A stretch of DNA of 64,000 bases from Pollenia angustigena (Eukaryota > Arthropoda > Insecta > Diptera > Polleniidae), in assembly GCA_930367215.1 (NCBI GenBank), contig OV884059.1:97266993-97330992 (forward strand), read 5' to 3'. The translations under genes were made by a program, and so were the position numbers. The notes under the pieces were generated by a model. That model saw nothing but the letters and a program-made list of their open reading frames with translations, was not told the origin of the DNA and ran no database searches. Shown piece by piece: positions 11,710 to 22,265 of the stretch; positions within the stretch are counted from its first letter, which is position 1; each line of letters starts with the position of its first letter.

Positions 11710-12551
11710 CACACAGAAAAAAATCAAGTTAAAAACGTCGAAAACAAGGTTGATTTAAATTTTTTCGGTGGTGATTTTGCTTCATACGGGTTTCATGTTA
11801 ATTCAACCTGATTTTACAACAACTGCGAACAAAATTTTTTTCTTTTGATATAACTATAATTCATGTTAATTTAACATTGCAGTAAAGTTAGAGCAAAATG
11901 TAATTTATATTGAAATAACAATCGGAATCACGTTGAATGAAAGTTATTTCCAGTTGAAACAACGTGAATTTCATGTAGAATCAAATGGGTTTGAGTGTAT
12001 TTTAACAGTGTGAAGAAGCTTCAGACAACATTTGCATTTATGTAAGAATAATTCGAAACCCTGTTACACATGTTTCACTTATTTTGTATTCTCCTTTGTT
12101 AACAGAAGCATCAGCAGAATCGCCCGATATGGTCATCATTCTACTTTGAAAACTTGATGTACTATTTAAATAAACAATTTTAATTAAAAGAATACGGGAA
12201 TTGTCTTCTTTTTATAACATATTTTAAAAGTGAAAATAAAAAATGTACATAATTAAGTAGGTATGCATGTTAATTTAACAAGATAAACTTTTGATTTTAA
12301 TACAAAACAGGTTTTTATGGGTTCAATATTGAATCCAGATTTATTTATATTTTAATATCTTTTTTTTTTATTTTTTTAACAGTGAATAATATTTAATAAA
12401 CGTAATTTAAGGTTATTTTGATATTTTTTATTAAAAATTAATATGAAATAATGATAAATTTAAGTAAAGGGCATAATTTTTCTGAAATTTAACATGATTC
12501 TCAATCAACATTTTTCCATGTTAATTTTACATGGGTATTTTTTTCTGTGTG
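11710..12551. mobile_element. TA-flanked short element (CACACAGAAAAAAAT ends)
   Basis: The left end at 11710 reads CACACAGAAAAAAATC and the right end at 12551 is ATTTTTTTCTGTGTG. Both are flanked by TA (11708-11709 and 12552-12553). The 842-bp interior has repeated CATGTTAATTTAACAT-like words and no reading frame. TA duplication and A-rich ends suggest a Tc1/mariner-type MITE. Confidence 0.75.
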
Positions 12552-12935
12552 TACTTTCGATCTATCTTGTGCCGCTGTTTTGGCAGTTCTAAGCTCGATA
12601 TATAAAAACTAAAACAACATACGAAAATACAAAGAGAATTAGGTTTAGTGATAGCAAGAGAAAGAAGCAAACGAATATAGTGTAAAATTTACAACATCAA
12701 AAATTGGTTTAATGGAATAACGTCAAAACAATTCCTTTCCAAGGAGTCGTTTAAAAGCGAGCAAGTTTTAAACAGACGGACATGACTCAATCCACTTAAA
12801 GTTACTCAAGGGCGCATAATATGTTATTACTTAATGTGGTGTTCAATGAATATTTCTGAGTTCAAAGTACACAACGGCAAGCTAAACATACTCTCATTTT
12901 TCACCCGTAATAGTAGAGAATATTAAAAGCCTTAA

Positions 12936-13500
12936 CCCTAATCATACCGACATAAAATAACACAAGTCCCACCAACATGTGTCTCTAAGATATATACGTG
13001 AAAATTTGCAGAAAAAGGCTATTATTAGTTAAAACCAATTAAATTTAGAAAAAAAATTTCCAAACACTTTTTTTACATGCAAAAGTTTTTGTACCATGTT
13101 CGTTACAAATGTTTTTATTACTTTTTTGACAGAATTGTTTAACTATACGACTTTTTTAAGAAACACATTTAGAAAACAATTAGTATCTTTAGCGATAATT
13201 TTTTCCAAAATAATTTACATTTGTTCTGAAGAATTTCATGCATGTGCTAAAATCTAAGCCGTTGTAATTTATATCTTGATCTTTGGCATATTAAGGGAGC
13301 GATAAGTGCTTTAGTGTCTACGAGACACATGTCGCTAGCTTAGTTTGGATTTTTTTTTTTTTTTGACATATAAAAAATAAAATAGTTTAAAATTTAAATC
13401 TTTTTTAAAGAAGTTTGATTGCGATATGTCGAATCGTTTTTTACTACATTGAGTTAAACATAAAGATGTGTCTTACAGACACATGTTAATAAGATAAGGG
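12936..13500. mobile_element. piggyBac-like non-autonomous element D (TTAA target)
   Basis: The ends are CCCTAATCATACCG at 12936 and AATAAGATAAGGG at 13500, with TTAA at 12932-12935 and 13501-13504. The internal palindromic word ACATGTGTCT or its complement AGACACATGT occurs at about 12975, 13325 and 13470. It is 565 bp and non-coding. Confidence 0.78.
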
Positions 13501-13698
13501 TTAAGGAATAAGCAAAAGAAAGTTAAGAAGCCATCTTATGGTGTTTTCTTTTCTAAAAAATAATGATGCATTACAGTTGTGTAATATATTTATTAGGTTA
13601 CACGAACCCTTACAAAGTGATACATTTTTCTAAATTACAATGGAACAAAATAATAGCTACGTTTTACATTCAACACTAATGTGTATTTAGCGTGTTAA

Positions 13699-14434
13699 CC
13701 CTTAATAGCCTGATTTATTTTTTTGAGCAAGAAAAAATTAATGTTTTAAAACTCGCGTTTCTAAACAACTTTTGTTCTACGACTTTGTGCATAAGTTTTA
13801 TTTACCTGAGCTAGGTAAGAAAAACCAGGTGGGTTCTTTGCGGAACCACTAGGCAACCGGAGATCAAAAATTTTAAAGGTGTATATATTTTTTTTTAACA
13901 AAAATCATCATATTTTACTTAGGTAATGCAAAAAAGTGACAGGAAAATAAAGAATTATTAACATTAAAATATCAGTAATAAAATCACGAATGCTATGCGA
14001 CATTTCTAATAAACAAACTGAAATAACCGTTACGAAAATTGGAAAATTTCGAACTCCCGGTGCCTGACGGTTCCGCAAGGGACCAACCATAGATTTTAAA
14101 AATCCACTAAAATAAAATAAAAATTATTATTTCAAACACTCACATAAGCTTCAAGGCATTATAACGGTCACGGAAATATTTTTTTAAGCTTCAGTTTTTA
14201 CGTTTTTGAAAGTTCGCAATTTCGCAAAAGCTGTTTTTTTTCGAGGTTGTGACACCTTTCTGAACATACATGAGTCAAATAAAGTCTGACTAAAGTGGCG
14301 ACCGGCGCAAAAGGTGGCGCTTGTATCAAGAAATATTTATAAAGTCGCAGGTGCAAGTTGAAAAAAAAAATCGTTGAACAAAGCTCTGATTTTTTTTTGG
14401 TTGGTTCCTAGCGGAACCAGTAGGTTTTTAAGGG
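13699..14434. mobile_element. piggyBac-like non-autonomous element C (TTAA target)
   Basis: It begins CCCTTAATAGCC at 13699 and ends TTTTTAAGGG at 14434, with TTAA at 13695-13698 and 14435-14438. A private palindromic iteron appears three times: GGTTCTTTGCGGAACC at about 13831, GGTTCCGCAAGGGACC at about 14069 and GGTTCCTAGCGGAACC at about 14403. It is 736 bp and non-coding. It lies only about 195 bp from element D. Confidence 0.78.
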
Positions 14435-14438
14435 TTAA

Positions 14439-15465
14439 ATATTGAATGCAAAGTTTGTACTAAAAGCGATATTCACCACGCTTGTAGCAATTTTCAACAT
14501 TACATTTTCTTACAATTCCAATAAGCGTTAACAGCACTGATTTTCAATAATTAATGTCAGCTGCTGTTAAAAATTTTGCGACAAAAAAAAATTTAATAAA
14601 AGTAAAAAAAACGAAAAACAAAAAGTTTTTATATCCATCACAATATAACTAAAAATCACAATATATCGCAAATTGTCTGCAAACACAAGAAAAAAATACT
14701 TGCTTACATAAGAAAGGACTTTACGCAGATGCAAAAAAGGGTATTACCTCACACTCAGTTATAACTGCGGGTAAGAAATGGAACAAATTTGCCATTTATT
14801 GTTGCAACATGTTAAGAAAGGAAAACGACAACTTCTCACATTTTTGCATATATTTTTAGAATGGAACAAAAACCCACACGAATGGTAGCATATATGGAAC
14901 ATTATTGTCAGAAACGAAAACATCATTCGACAATAATTATAAGAACATCCTCTACCTCAGAGCATGAGTTTGAAAAAATAATTTACGAAAAATATTAGTT
15001 TTTATTTACCAACCAGCGGTAGATATTCAAAGGACTGCAAGTTTTAGGCCTTTGTTGAAGACCTGTATGCTGCTTTCTCAATGATTGATAGAAAGATGAT
15101 ATCCTAACTTTAGCTATACTATTAGGGACAAAATTGTGCACAAAATTAGGGTTATTGGCAACATAGGCTATACATTTTTGTTTTATTTATAATAATTTAA
15201 TTTTTTTTAACAATATGAAATGTAGAACATTTAAAGAACTTAAAAATAAAAACCTTTCCAGCAAATATGTGTTCATAATATTTTACACGGTATTAGTATT
15301 AAGTTTTGAGCAATTATCACCGCAGTTAGAGATTGTTGTTGTATTTGGGTCCTAGCGTTTGGTGTGTTATCCCTTTGCTTTTTAAGCTACATTAATCCTA
15401 TTTAACAAACTTTTAGAGTACTATGATCAAACAACTTTATTGAAATAAGCCATATAACCAAAGGT
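14439..15465. other. Unassigned A+T-rich DNA upstream of the Tc1-like relic
   Basis: The 5' part of the Tc1/Bari-like element probably lies here, but I could not find its left terminal repeat or the N-terminal half of its transposase. Confidence 0.35.
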
Positions 15466-15952
15466 TTTGACTTTTGAAAATCTGTAATATTTAGCGATGA
15501 AAGCAAATGTAATATTCTTGGGTCTGGTGGACGACGCATGGTTTGGAGAAAGCCGAATGAGTCCCTTCATATAAAAAATATCAAGTCGACAGTAAAGCAT
15601 GGATGAGGTTCTGGTATGGTTTGGGGCTGTATGTCAACCTCTAGAGTTGGAAATCTTATATGTATAGATGGAATTATGGACAGACATGTGTATCTGTAAA
15701 TTCTTAAGGAAAACCTTAACGCAAGTGTTGATAAAGATAATGTTCCAAGAGGACAACGATCCCAAACAAACAGCCTTAGATTTGAAGGAAAAGTTTTGTC
15801 AACGCCACATATCTTCGAAAACTACGTTGAAACAAGTTTTGCTACAAGAATGTGGAAAAATACCTCAAGAAAATTTCCAAAAATTGGTGGAATCTATACC
15901 ACAACGATTAGCTGCAGTTTCTAAAAACAACGGATATGCCACAAAGTATTAA
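15466..15952 (+). pseudogene. Tc1/Bari-like transposase, C-terminal half, broken
   Basis: The plus-strand frames read VIFSDESKCNILGSGGRR, GSGMVWGCMSTSRVGNLICI and DGIMDRHVYL, then after a frameshift FQEDNDPKQTALD, and end with SIPQRLAAVSKNNGYATKY and a stop. FSDES, MVWGC and QxDNDPK are the standard catalytic-domain landmarks of Tc1-family DD34E transposases, and the C-terminus is of family type. There are stops after FDF (15475), after KHG and after HVYL, and a frameshift near 15720. The N-terminal DNA-binding half is missing. The 3' end of the element seems to lie near 16167 (CAAAATAATTATGAGAC), where another element has inserted. Confidence 0.82.
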
Positions 15953-16170
15953 CTGTGACATATCCATTGTTATACGGTAAAAATACGTGATATTTTTTAA
16001 AAGCAAAATACTTTTGAGACCTTAAAAATGCTCTATATTCTTCTTAAATCTCGTATAAACAGTATAATTAATAAAAAGGAAATTCCTGTTTACTATAATA
16101 AATAAATGGATGTCAACCAAGTTTCTTCTAAAAAGCTTATTTTTTATATGCAAAATAATTATGAGACTTA

Positions 16171-17200
16171 CACAGAAAAAATTATTGCCGAATTATTTTC
16201 AAACAAACGCTTGTTTGAAAATTTTTTTGATATCTACAAATTTTTTTACTGATTCAATCAATATTTTTGTTTGATTTTTATTTAACCAACAAAAATGTGG
16301 ACAACTCTTCAAAAATTTAATAAGCGCGCTATTGGTTTGAAGTTTTCATAATTTTGTATGAAGTATTTAACGCTCTTTAATGTTGTCGTCTTTTTGCATT
16401 TTTTTATTGATTGTAAGCAACACTTCTTTATGTGAAATATAAGAACTACAACAAAAAACACATGCAGTCTATTTTTGGACGCTTTAAAAAAGTATAGCAA
16501 TAAGAAAAATGATAAAATAGCGTGACGAGGTTTGTAGTAAAAAAAAACAACAAAAACAATAGCAGGTAAAAAAAAAGTTTAATTTTTTTTAAACAACAGA
16601 AAAAACACATTATAAGAAACAAAATGAATTTTTGGTTGGTTTCAAAGTTGGTCACAAAAAAAAAAAAAAAATCCCGCTTTCAATTTTTTCAAATAGTTTG
16701 TTTAAATACATCAAATACAAAAATAGAATGATGGCTGAAAACATATCGAGTCGGTCTGCCGCCGTTTTTGGTTACATTTCTTCTTCATTAGCAAAGGAAA
16801 GGATAAAGCAACAGTGAGTGATGAAGAAAAACACTGTGAGTATAAATATGACTTCGTTCAAAAATTATTCCAACAAAAAAATGTGTCTCAAAGCCAGCCG
16901 GCCGCTCTGCTCTGCTTCATCTTCGCCAACAGTGCTTGCTTGTGTGCGCGTCATTGCTTGTGCCAAAACTTTTTTGTTTGATTCAGCAAAATTATTTGTT
17001 TGAAATTTATATGAATTTCAGTAAACTTTTTGTTTGATTCAATAAAACTATTTGTTTGAAAAAATCGGCGTTTTTTTCAATAAACAAAATGCAAATAAAT
17101 TGTTTGAATATGCGAATTTGTTTGTAGGACCGATTTTAGACAAAAAATTGTTTGATTCTACAAATTTTTTGTTTGAATTGGAAAAATAATTTTTTCTGTG
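16171..17200. mobile_element. TA-flanked short element (CACAGAAAAAATTATT ends)
   Basis: The left end CACAGAAAAAATTATT (16171) and right end AATAATTTTTTCTGTG (17200) are exact inverted copies, with TA on both sides. The interior repeats words such as TTTGTTTGAA and CAAACAAA many times and carries no gene. If this element is removed, the flanks join as ATGAGACTTA-CTGTA, which resembles the end of a Bari/Tc1 terminal repeat. So it probably inserted into the terminal repeat of the preceding Tc1-like element. Confidence 0.8.
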
Positions 17201-17394
17201 TACTGTACATATATTTTTTATAATTTCGTGAACAATTTTGTAATAATAATAATAATCACAAATATGTTTAACCAAACATCGTTTTTCTTTAGGAAAATAT
17301 TAACAAAAAGAATTTAAATGGCTTTAGAAAGAACATAACTAAGCGTTCGGCTCAAACACCCAGGAACGTGATCTACTTTTTAAGTGTTACAATA

Positions 17395-17642
17395 TTCTGG
17401 CAAAATAAGGCTTTATATTATAGCAATAAGGCCATCATGGCCTTATTTCACATGGTTTTAAAGAACCTCACCCGTTTTTTAGTGCTTTTCATATAGATTT
17501 GTGAGATAAGGCCATGATGGCTTTATCTGTTATTCATGGTCTTAGCTCGCATTAGCAATATTAGAAAATGGCCTTATCTCTCATTTCAGTTCCGGAGACA
17601 CTAAAGTTTAGTATTGAAATCTGGCTTCGCATACTAAAGTTT
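17395..17642. mobile_element. Fold-back element FB2, partial and rearranged
   Basis: From about 17490 to 17640 it is nearly identical to the left part of FB3 (31530-31695). The shared blocks include CATTAGCAATATTAGAAAAT, CAGTTCCGGAGACACTAAAG and CTGGCTTCGCATACTAAAG. Before that, CATCATGGCCTTATTTCACA, TGGTTTTAAAG and CTCACCCG match the right terminal region of FB3. The right-end piece therefore precedes the left-end piece, so this is a rearranged or doubly truncated copy. The iterated arm motif is ATAAGGCCATNATGGCTTTAT. Confidence 0.65.
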
Positions 17643-17659
17643 TTCTGTGTGGCGGTCTG

Positions 17660-18990
17660 ATTTTCATATAAATGGAAACAGCACATAAATGTTCTCATCT
17701 TTTTGTTGCGTTGGATAAGAACAGTATTATTTTCGTGCTCGAAAGATGACAAACAGGGTAACGTTATTTTTCTTAATGATTTACTACACAAACACTATTA
17801 GCGTTTGTGTTTTCAACAAATCTACCGAATACTAAGGAGCGATATTTAGTGTTTATTTTCGAACAATGCTTATAGCTCCTTAAATAAGCGTTTAATCAAA
17901 AAGAAAAGCATGTTTTTTATGATTATACGCATCTTTAAGGAAAAATTTTATTTGATGTGAAAAAATTTGCTTGTAAATTGTAAACGGTACAATAAGTTTT
18001 ATTTGATCACACATATATTTAATCAATTGTTTATAAAACCATTTCAAGAAATCTTAAATCGCTTGCATTTCCTTTAATTAGTTTTTACGTTAAAAAAACT
18101 CGATTATTTTGTGATAATTTGAAACTTTTTTAAATCTTTTGGATTTTTGTGATCATTTGAAATTTTGTTTAACAAAATTTAATTTTTTATGTGAAAATTT
18201 TAGCTGAAAGACATTCTTCTCATTACCTTTTCAAATTCCTTCTTTTGAAAGCCTTTTAGAGTTGCTGAAAGAAAAAGGGAGTGTGGAAGAGCTTGCCCGC
18301 AATGGCAACCTGTGAAAAAATAAAAAAGTATGGAATGCTGCAAGAACGGCTTGGTTCTACTTACTAAGGCCTTCTATTAGGCCTCCTTACTCTTTCTTGT
18401 TGCCGCTGGGTAGCAACAACAAATAAATGAAAATAATGACTACAGCCATTCAGTATATAAAACATTTGTAAATAAAATAGAAAAATTTTGGGAAAAATTA
18501 CATAAAAAAGAAATGAAGTACCCTAGAGTACAAAGAGAAGCTACTTAACTTAATTAGATAAGTGGCCATTTTAATATGCTGTGTTGGTGTATTTTCAGTT
18601 CAATGTTTTGTTTTGCTAGAAATAAAAAGATTTGTTTAATACTTTTTTGTCGAATAAATATTTGACGCATAAAAATCTTTAAGACAGCTTAAATCTGTAT
18701 AATATTTTTTTATATGATTTTATTGATTTGCAATTTTTTACTGGGAATATAGCTTTGAGAAATATAAGCACAATATATGTTTATAATTTTTTACATTTAT
18801 TATAATAATTATTGGTAATTACCACTAAACAAAGTAATAACATTTACATTTGTTTGAACAGTAATTTTTTGCATTAAAGGAACAGTAACGATTATTTTAA
18901 AAGAGTTTGGTTCTTAAGTACTAGAGTTTTATTGTTATATTTATTATAATAGGAGCTTATTATAATACCTTTTTACAGTTATTATCTTTT
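17660..18990. other. Unassigned DNA with one less A+T-rich island
   Basis: Most of this is plain A+T-rich sequence. The island at about 18270-18425 contains GAGCTTGCCCGCAATGGCAA and CTTACTAAGGCCTTCTATTA and looks like a repeat or transcript fragment. No open frame through it is convincing. Confidence 0.35.
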
Positions 18991-18991
18991 T

Positions 18992-19064
18992 TTTTCAATG
19001 TTGCCATAATTTTTTTATAGTAATTCAACTTATACTATAGAGAAAATTCTGGCAACATTGAAAA
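18992..19064. repeat. Short hairpin-forming inverted repeat
   Basis: TTTTCAATGTTGCCA at 18992 and TGGCAACATTGAAAA at 19050 are exact inverted copies, with further pairing of TATAG and CTATA inside. The predicted hairpin has a loop of about 15-25 bases. It may be a minimal MITE, since TGTTGCCA ends occur in the hAT-type element at 40388. Confidence 0.6.
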
Positions 19065-19155
19065 TAAAAATGCAGGCTTTGTTTTACATTATAAATTTAT
19101 TAAAAGAATTGGGCGTAATTTGCTTGAATCTTTTTTTACAAATTCCAAACTAACC

Positions 19156-19450
19156 CCGGGTCTCCACGTATTAATATGTATTGAGGCAAACGTCAATTTT
19201 TATTGCTCCATTAAATTTGCCATGAGTGGCCATCCATTGCGCAATGATTGCTCTTCTGATTGCTTGAGCAATTATTGCTTAGCAAATATGCTGTAAAATC
19301 AGCTGTCATTTATCTGACTTTTATGGCAAAGCAATATCACGTGTTCTTCAGCAATATAATCAGGAATTATTGCGCAATTGTTCTGCTATTGTACTGCCAG
19401 CGTTTTTGCTTGTGCTTAGCAAAAAAAAATTGCTACGTGGAGATCCAGCG
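19156..19450. mobile_element. Short inverted-repeat element (CGGGTCTCCACGTA ends)
   Basis: The left end CCGGGTCTCCACGTA pairs with TACGTGGAGATCCAGCG at the right end. The interior is rich in the word TTGC (ATTGCGCAATGATTGC, GAGCAATTATTGCTTAGC). No gene is present; the overlapping 121-codon frame is a chance frame. The end sequence is related to the element at 29356-29682 (AAGCTGGAGGTCCACA). Confidence 0.6.
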
Positions 19451-19639
19451 TAAAGTAAAACTGGCAAGAGTGCAAAATTCGGCTGTTCCGAATCTTAATA
19501 CCCTTTACCAAACCACTCAACCAAAAAAAAAAAAAAAAAAATTATTAAAGGGCATATTAAACCTCACAAATGGCTTGGCAAACATGTCAAAATTTTACGT
19601 TTGTACAAACATTTTGTGCTGTTAATTCGGGTGTTTGCT

Positions 19640-20331
19640 GTTTGGACAAACATTTGAAAAAATTTTTGCAGAAATATTAAAAATTTTTAATATTTGACAG
19701 ACATGTTAGATATTTGTCAAAGTTTTTGTGGCTTCTTATGCTAAATGTATTCAATTCAATTAATTTTTAATATTAATTTAAATTTATTTAGTAGCATTGC
19801 TTGCCACAAAACAGCTCGTTGTTTAAATCACTTTCTATTTTAAATTTTTTGCCTTTATTTTATAATTTCTTTTCCGTTTTAAGCAAAAAGCAACAAAATT
19901 GTCACAGCACTATTGGCATCTGCATTCATTGAAAACAAAATAAAAATAAAAATTAATGCTTGTACGGAGAATATTTGTGTTGTTTATTAGTAAGCCCCAA
20001 ACGAAAACAATGTGTGTGTTTGCCAAGCATTTTGTGTGGTTTATTATGTCCTTAAGAGTGCCATATACGGCTAGGCCGAATTCACCGTTTTTTAGATATA
20101 AATAAATCTATTTTCAGACATACCCACTTCTCAGATACTGCCCACATTTTGTCGGATCCTACGTCTTGATAACCAAGATGCTTTTACCTTATTTCCAATA
20201 ATTCAGAAATCTTTGATTTCTTTGTATCGGATTTTCAATTCAATTTCGCCCATTTATTTTAAGTTGTGCATTTATAACCTAAATATGTGAACCAAATTTT
20301 TAAAATATTTTTTTCATACCGTTCTTTTTAT
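19640..20331. other. Unassigned A+T-rich DNA
   Basis: I see no gene or element boundary here. Two short A-runs and repeated TTTGTGTGGTTTATTA-like words are present. Confidence 0.35.
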
Positions 20332-20335
20332 TTAA

Positions 20336-20834
20336 CCCTAGATACACTTTCTTATTTTTAATACACTACACACTTTCTTCGTCGAATCGACGAAGTCGGT
20401 TCATGATCTGGCCCCAAACCCACCCAATATAAGGAAACACGAACATTTTTGTTTAGTTTATAAAATACTTAAGTTGTTATTCATTCTAAATAGTATATTA
20501 TAGTTTACTTCAAAACTTAACACTAAAAACACAACAAAAGCAAGCCAATGTTTTTTTCGTCAATACGACGAAGAAAGTGTGTCTAGGGTAAAAAGAGGTT
20601 ACAAAATATACTAAAAGGCAAAATTTCTCACACTTCCATCGTCAGTGCGACGAACACAATCAACGAAAAATCGGACTTATACACAACCTATAAACACGTA
20701 CTTCCACACACTTCGGCAGATCAACAATATCTACAGCTACATGAAATTTGGAAGAGTTTCAATGAAAAACTGCGGAGTTAAATAAGTACTGTTTAACGGT
20801 ATTCGTCAATACGACGAAGAAAGTGTATCTAGGG
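20336..20834. mobile_element. piggyBac-like non-autonomous element B (TTAA target)
   Basis: The ends are CCCTAGATACACTTTCTT (20336) and AAGAAAGTGTATCTAGGG (20834), with TTAA at 20332-20335 and 20835-20838. CCCTAGA next to TTAA closely resembles the classical piggyBac end. The private iteron is TTCGTCG paired with CGACGAA: CTTCGTCGAATCGACGAAG near 20378, and CGTCAATACGACGAAGAAAG near 20565 and 20805, plus a diverged CGTCAGTGCGACGAA near 20640. It is 499 bp and non-coding. Confidence 0.82.
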
Positions 20835-20882
20835 TTAATTAAATCTATTTTGTGCCACACCTACTTCACCAATCACTCCAAC

Positions 20883-21215
20883 TAGGGATGCCAAACGGGA
20901 AGTCCCGACTCCCGAAATCCCGGCATTTTTCGGGATTGATTTTCAATATATCAACATTTTGTGTGCAAAAATTCTCGTTTTTATTGAATTTTTATACTCT
21001 GTACAGAAAAAAATTATTAAAAATTTTATTTGAGTTGTATTTTTTTTATTTTTATAATTCTTATTTTTCTTTTTTAAAAATAAATGTTATATACACATAT
21101 AATACCTTTTGAAAATTCATAAATAAATAAAAAAAAGTGTTGTTGTCCAGAAACCCCGGAGTTAAAAATCCCGATACCCGGGATTTTCTAAAATCAATAC
21201 CGTTTGACATCCCTA
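20883..21215. mobile_element. hAT-type MITE with 8-bp target duplication
   Basis: The ends are TAGGGATGCCAAACGG (20883) and CCGTTTGACATCCCTA (21215). The exact 8-bp direct repeat ACTCCAAC flanks it (20875-20882 and 21216-21223), as expected for hAT transposition. Inside, CCCGAAATCCCGGCA and ATCCCGATACCCGGGAT are palindromic words near each end. It is 333 bp and non-coding. Confidence 0.88.
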
Positions 21216-21223
21216 ACTCCAAC

Positions 21224-21974
21224 ATATTGTTTGAAATTGGAATTTGAAAATTTTGCTGTTCTTTACATATACAAAAAAGTTAAAACAAAAAACATAACTA
21301 CTAGGGATATACATATATGTTCAGTTAGAGGTCATCGTGGTTTTTTTTTCTCATAACGGAGTAAATGTAATAAAAATATAAAACAACCTACACGGAAATA
21401 ATTATTTACTAAATATGGCTTGAACCAAGCAAAAGATCCGTTGCGTTTTGCACAATAAGGACCTAAGTTTATATTCCAAAACTTTTTTAAAATTCATGCA
21501 AGGCTCCACAAAGTATATATATTCTGGGTCCTTGAGCAATTTTAAGCCGATTAAGCAATGTCCGTATGTCCTTCTGTTTAAAACACGATCTTTTTCAAAA
21601 AACTCAGCAGAAAACAACAAATTGTAGTTATCCTTAGCAGTCTGGGATTGAAACCCAGCAATATCGGCTTAGTAGGAAAAGAGCAACCCTTCGGGAAATT
21701 TGTGTTAATTATTCTTAAAGCACTTATCGTGACCAGTGAATAAAATATTATAATAAAACAGAACGAATTGTGATAAGTGAAAACAAGACATATCATTTTA
21801 CTGGTGATGATGTATTTGAAGTACTTCGGAGGATAGGTAATTGACACAAATCTAGTCACGTGACAGGATTTTGTGCGGGTAGTGGCTAATTTCATCTGGT
21901 ATTATTATAGGTATTTATCGACCTATTTTGATTACTCTAAATAGTTCTTATAGTTTTCTATATACAGGCTGTCA
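21224..21974. other. Unassigned DNA
   Basis: No gene is recognisable. A possible left end of a TA-flanked element, TACACGGAAATAATTATTTA at 21389, has no visible partner. The 105-codon minus frame at 21578-21895 shows no family features. Confidence 0.35.
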
Positions 21975-22014
21975 AGGTTATAATTTAATGTAAATAAAAG
22001 ATTATTTATTTCAT

Positions 22015-22075
22015 TATCAATAAAATTCGACGTTTCGTTGGTATTCTTTCCAACTTCTTCAGGGATTGAGTTTTA
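22015..22075 (-). ncRNA. Hammerhead-ribozyme-like motif of the Penelope terminal region
   Basis: On the minus strand the sequence is CCTGAAGAA, GTTGG, an 8-base loop, CCAAC and GAAACGTCG. CTGANGA and GAAA are the two conserved hammerhead cores, and GTTGG with CCAAC forms stem II. Flanking TCAAT and ATTGA could form stem I. One extra A lies between the CTGAAGA core and stem II, so activity is uncertain. Hammerhead motifs of this minimal kind are known from the terminal repeats of Penelope-like elements. Confidence 0.4.
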
Positions 22076-22265
22076 TTTAAATCTGGCCACATTGTAAAGA
22101 TACAAAGTAAAAAAGTAGTCAATAATAACAATAATTTTAATCTTAATTTTTGACAAATTAACTTACAATTATCTTTTCCGTCAATTTACATCATGTTTAA
22201 AATATTTTCACAGTAAATTTTATAGGTGGACAACACAACACAAAACTTAAATTATTAAAATAAAT

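Noticed and set aside
12936..14434. Treating elements D and C as one 1.5-kb element
   Set aside because: Each has its own TTAA pair, its own CCC ends and a different internal palindromic word, so they are two adjacent insertions.
18240..18440. Less A+T-rich island considered as an exon or a SINE
   Set aside because: No open frame, splice pair, tRNA-like boxes or A-tail that I could support.
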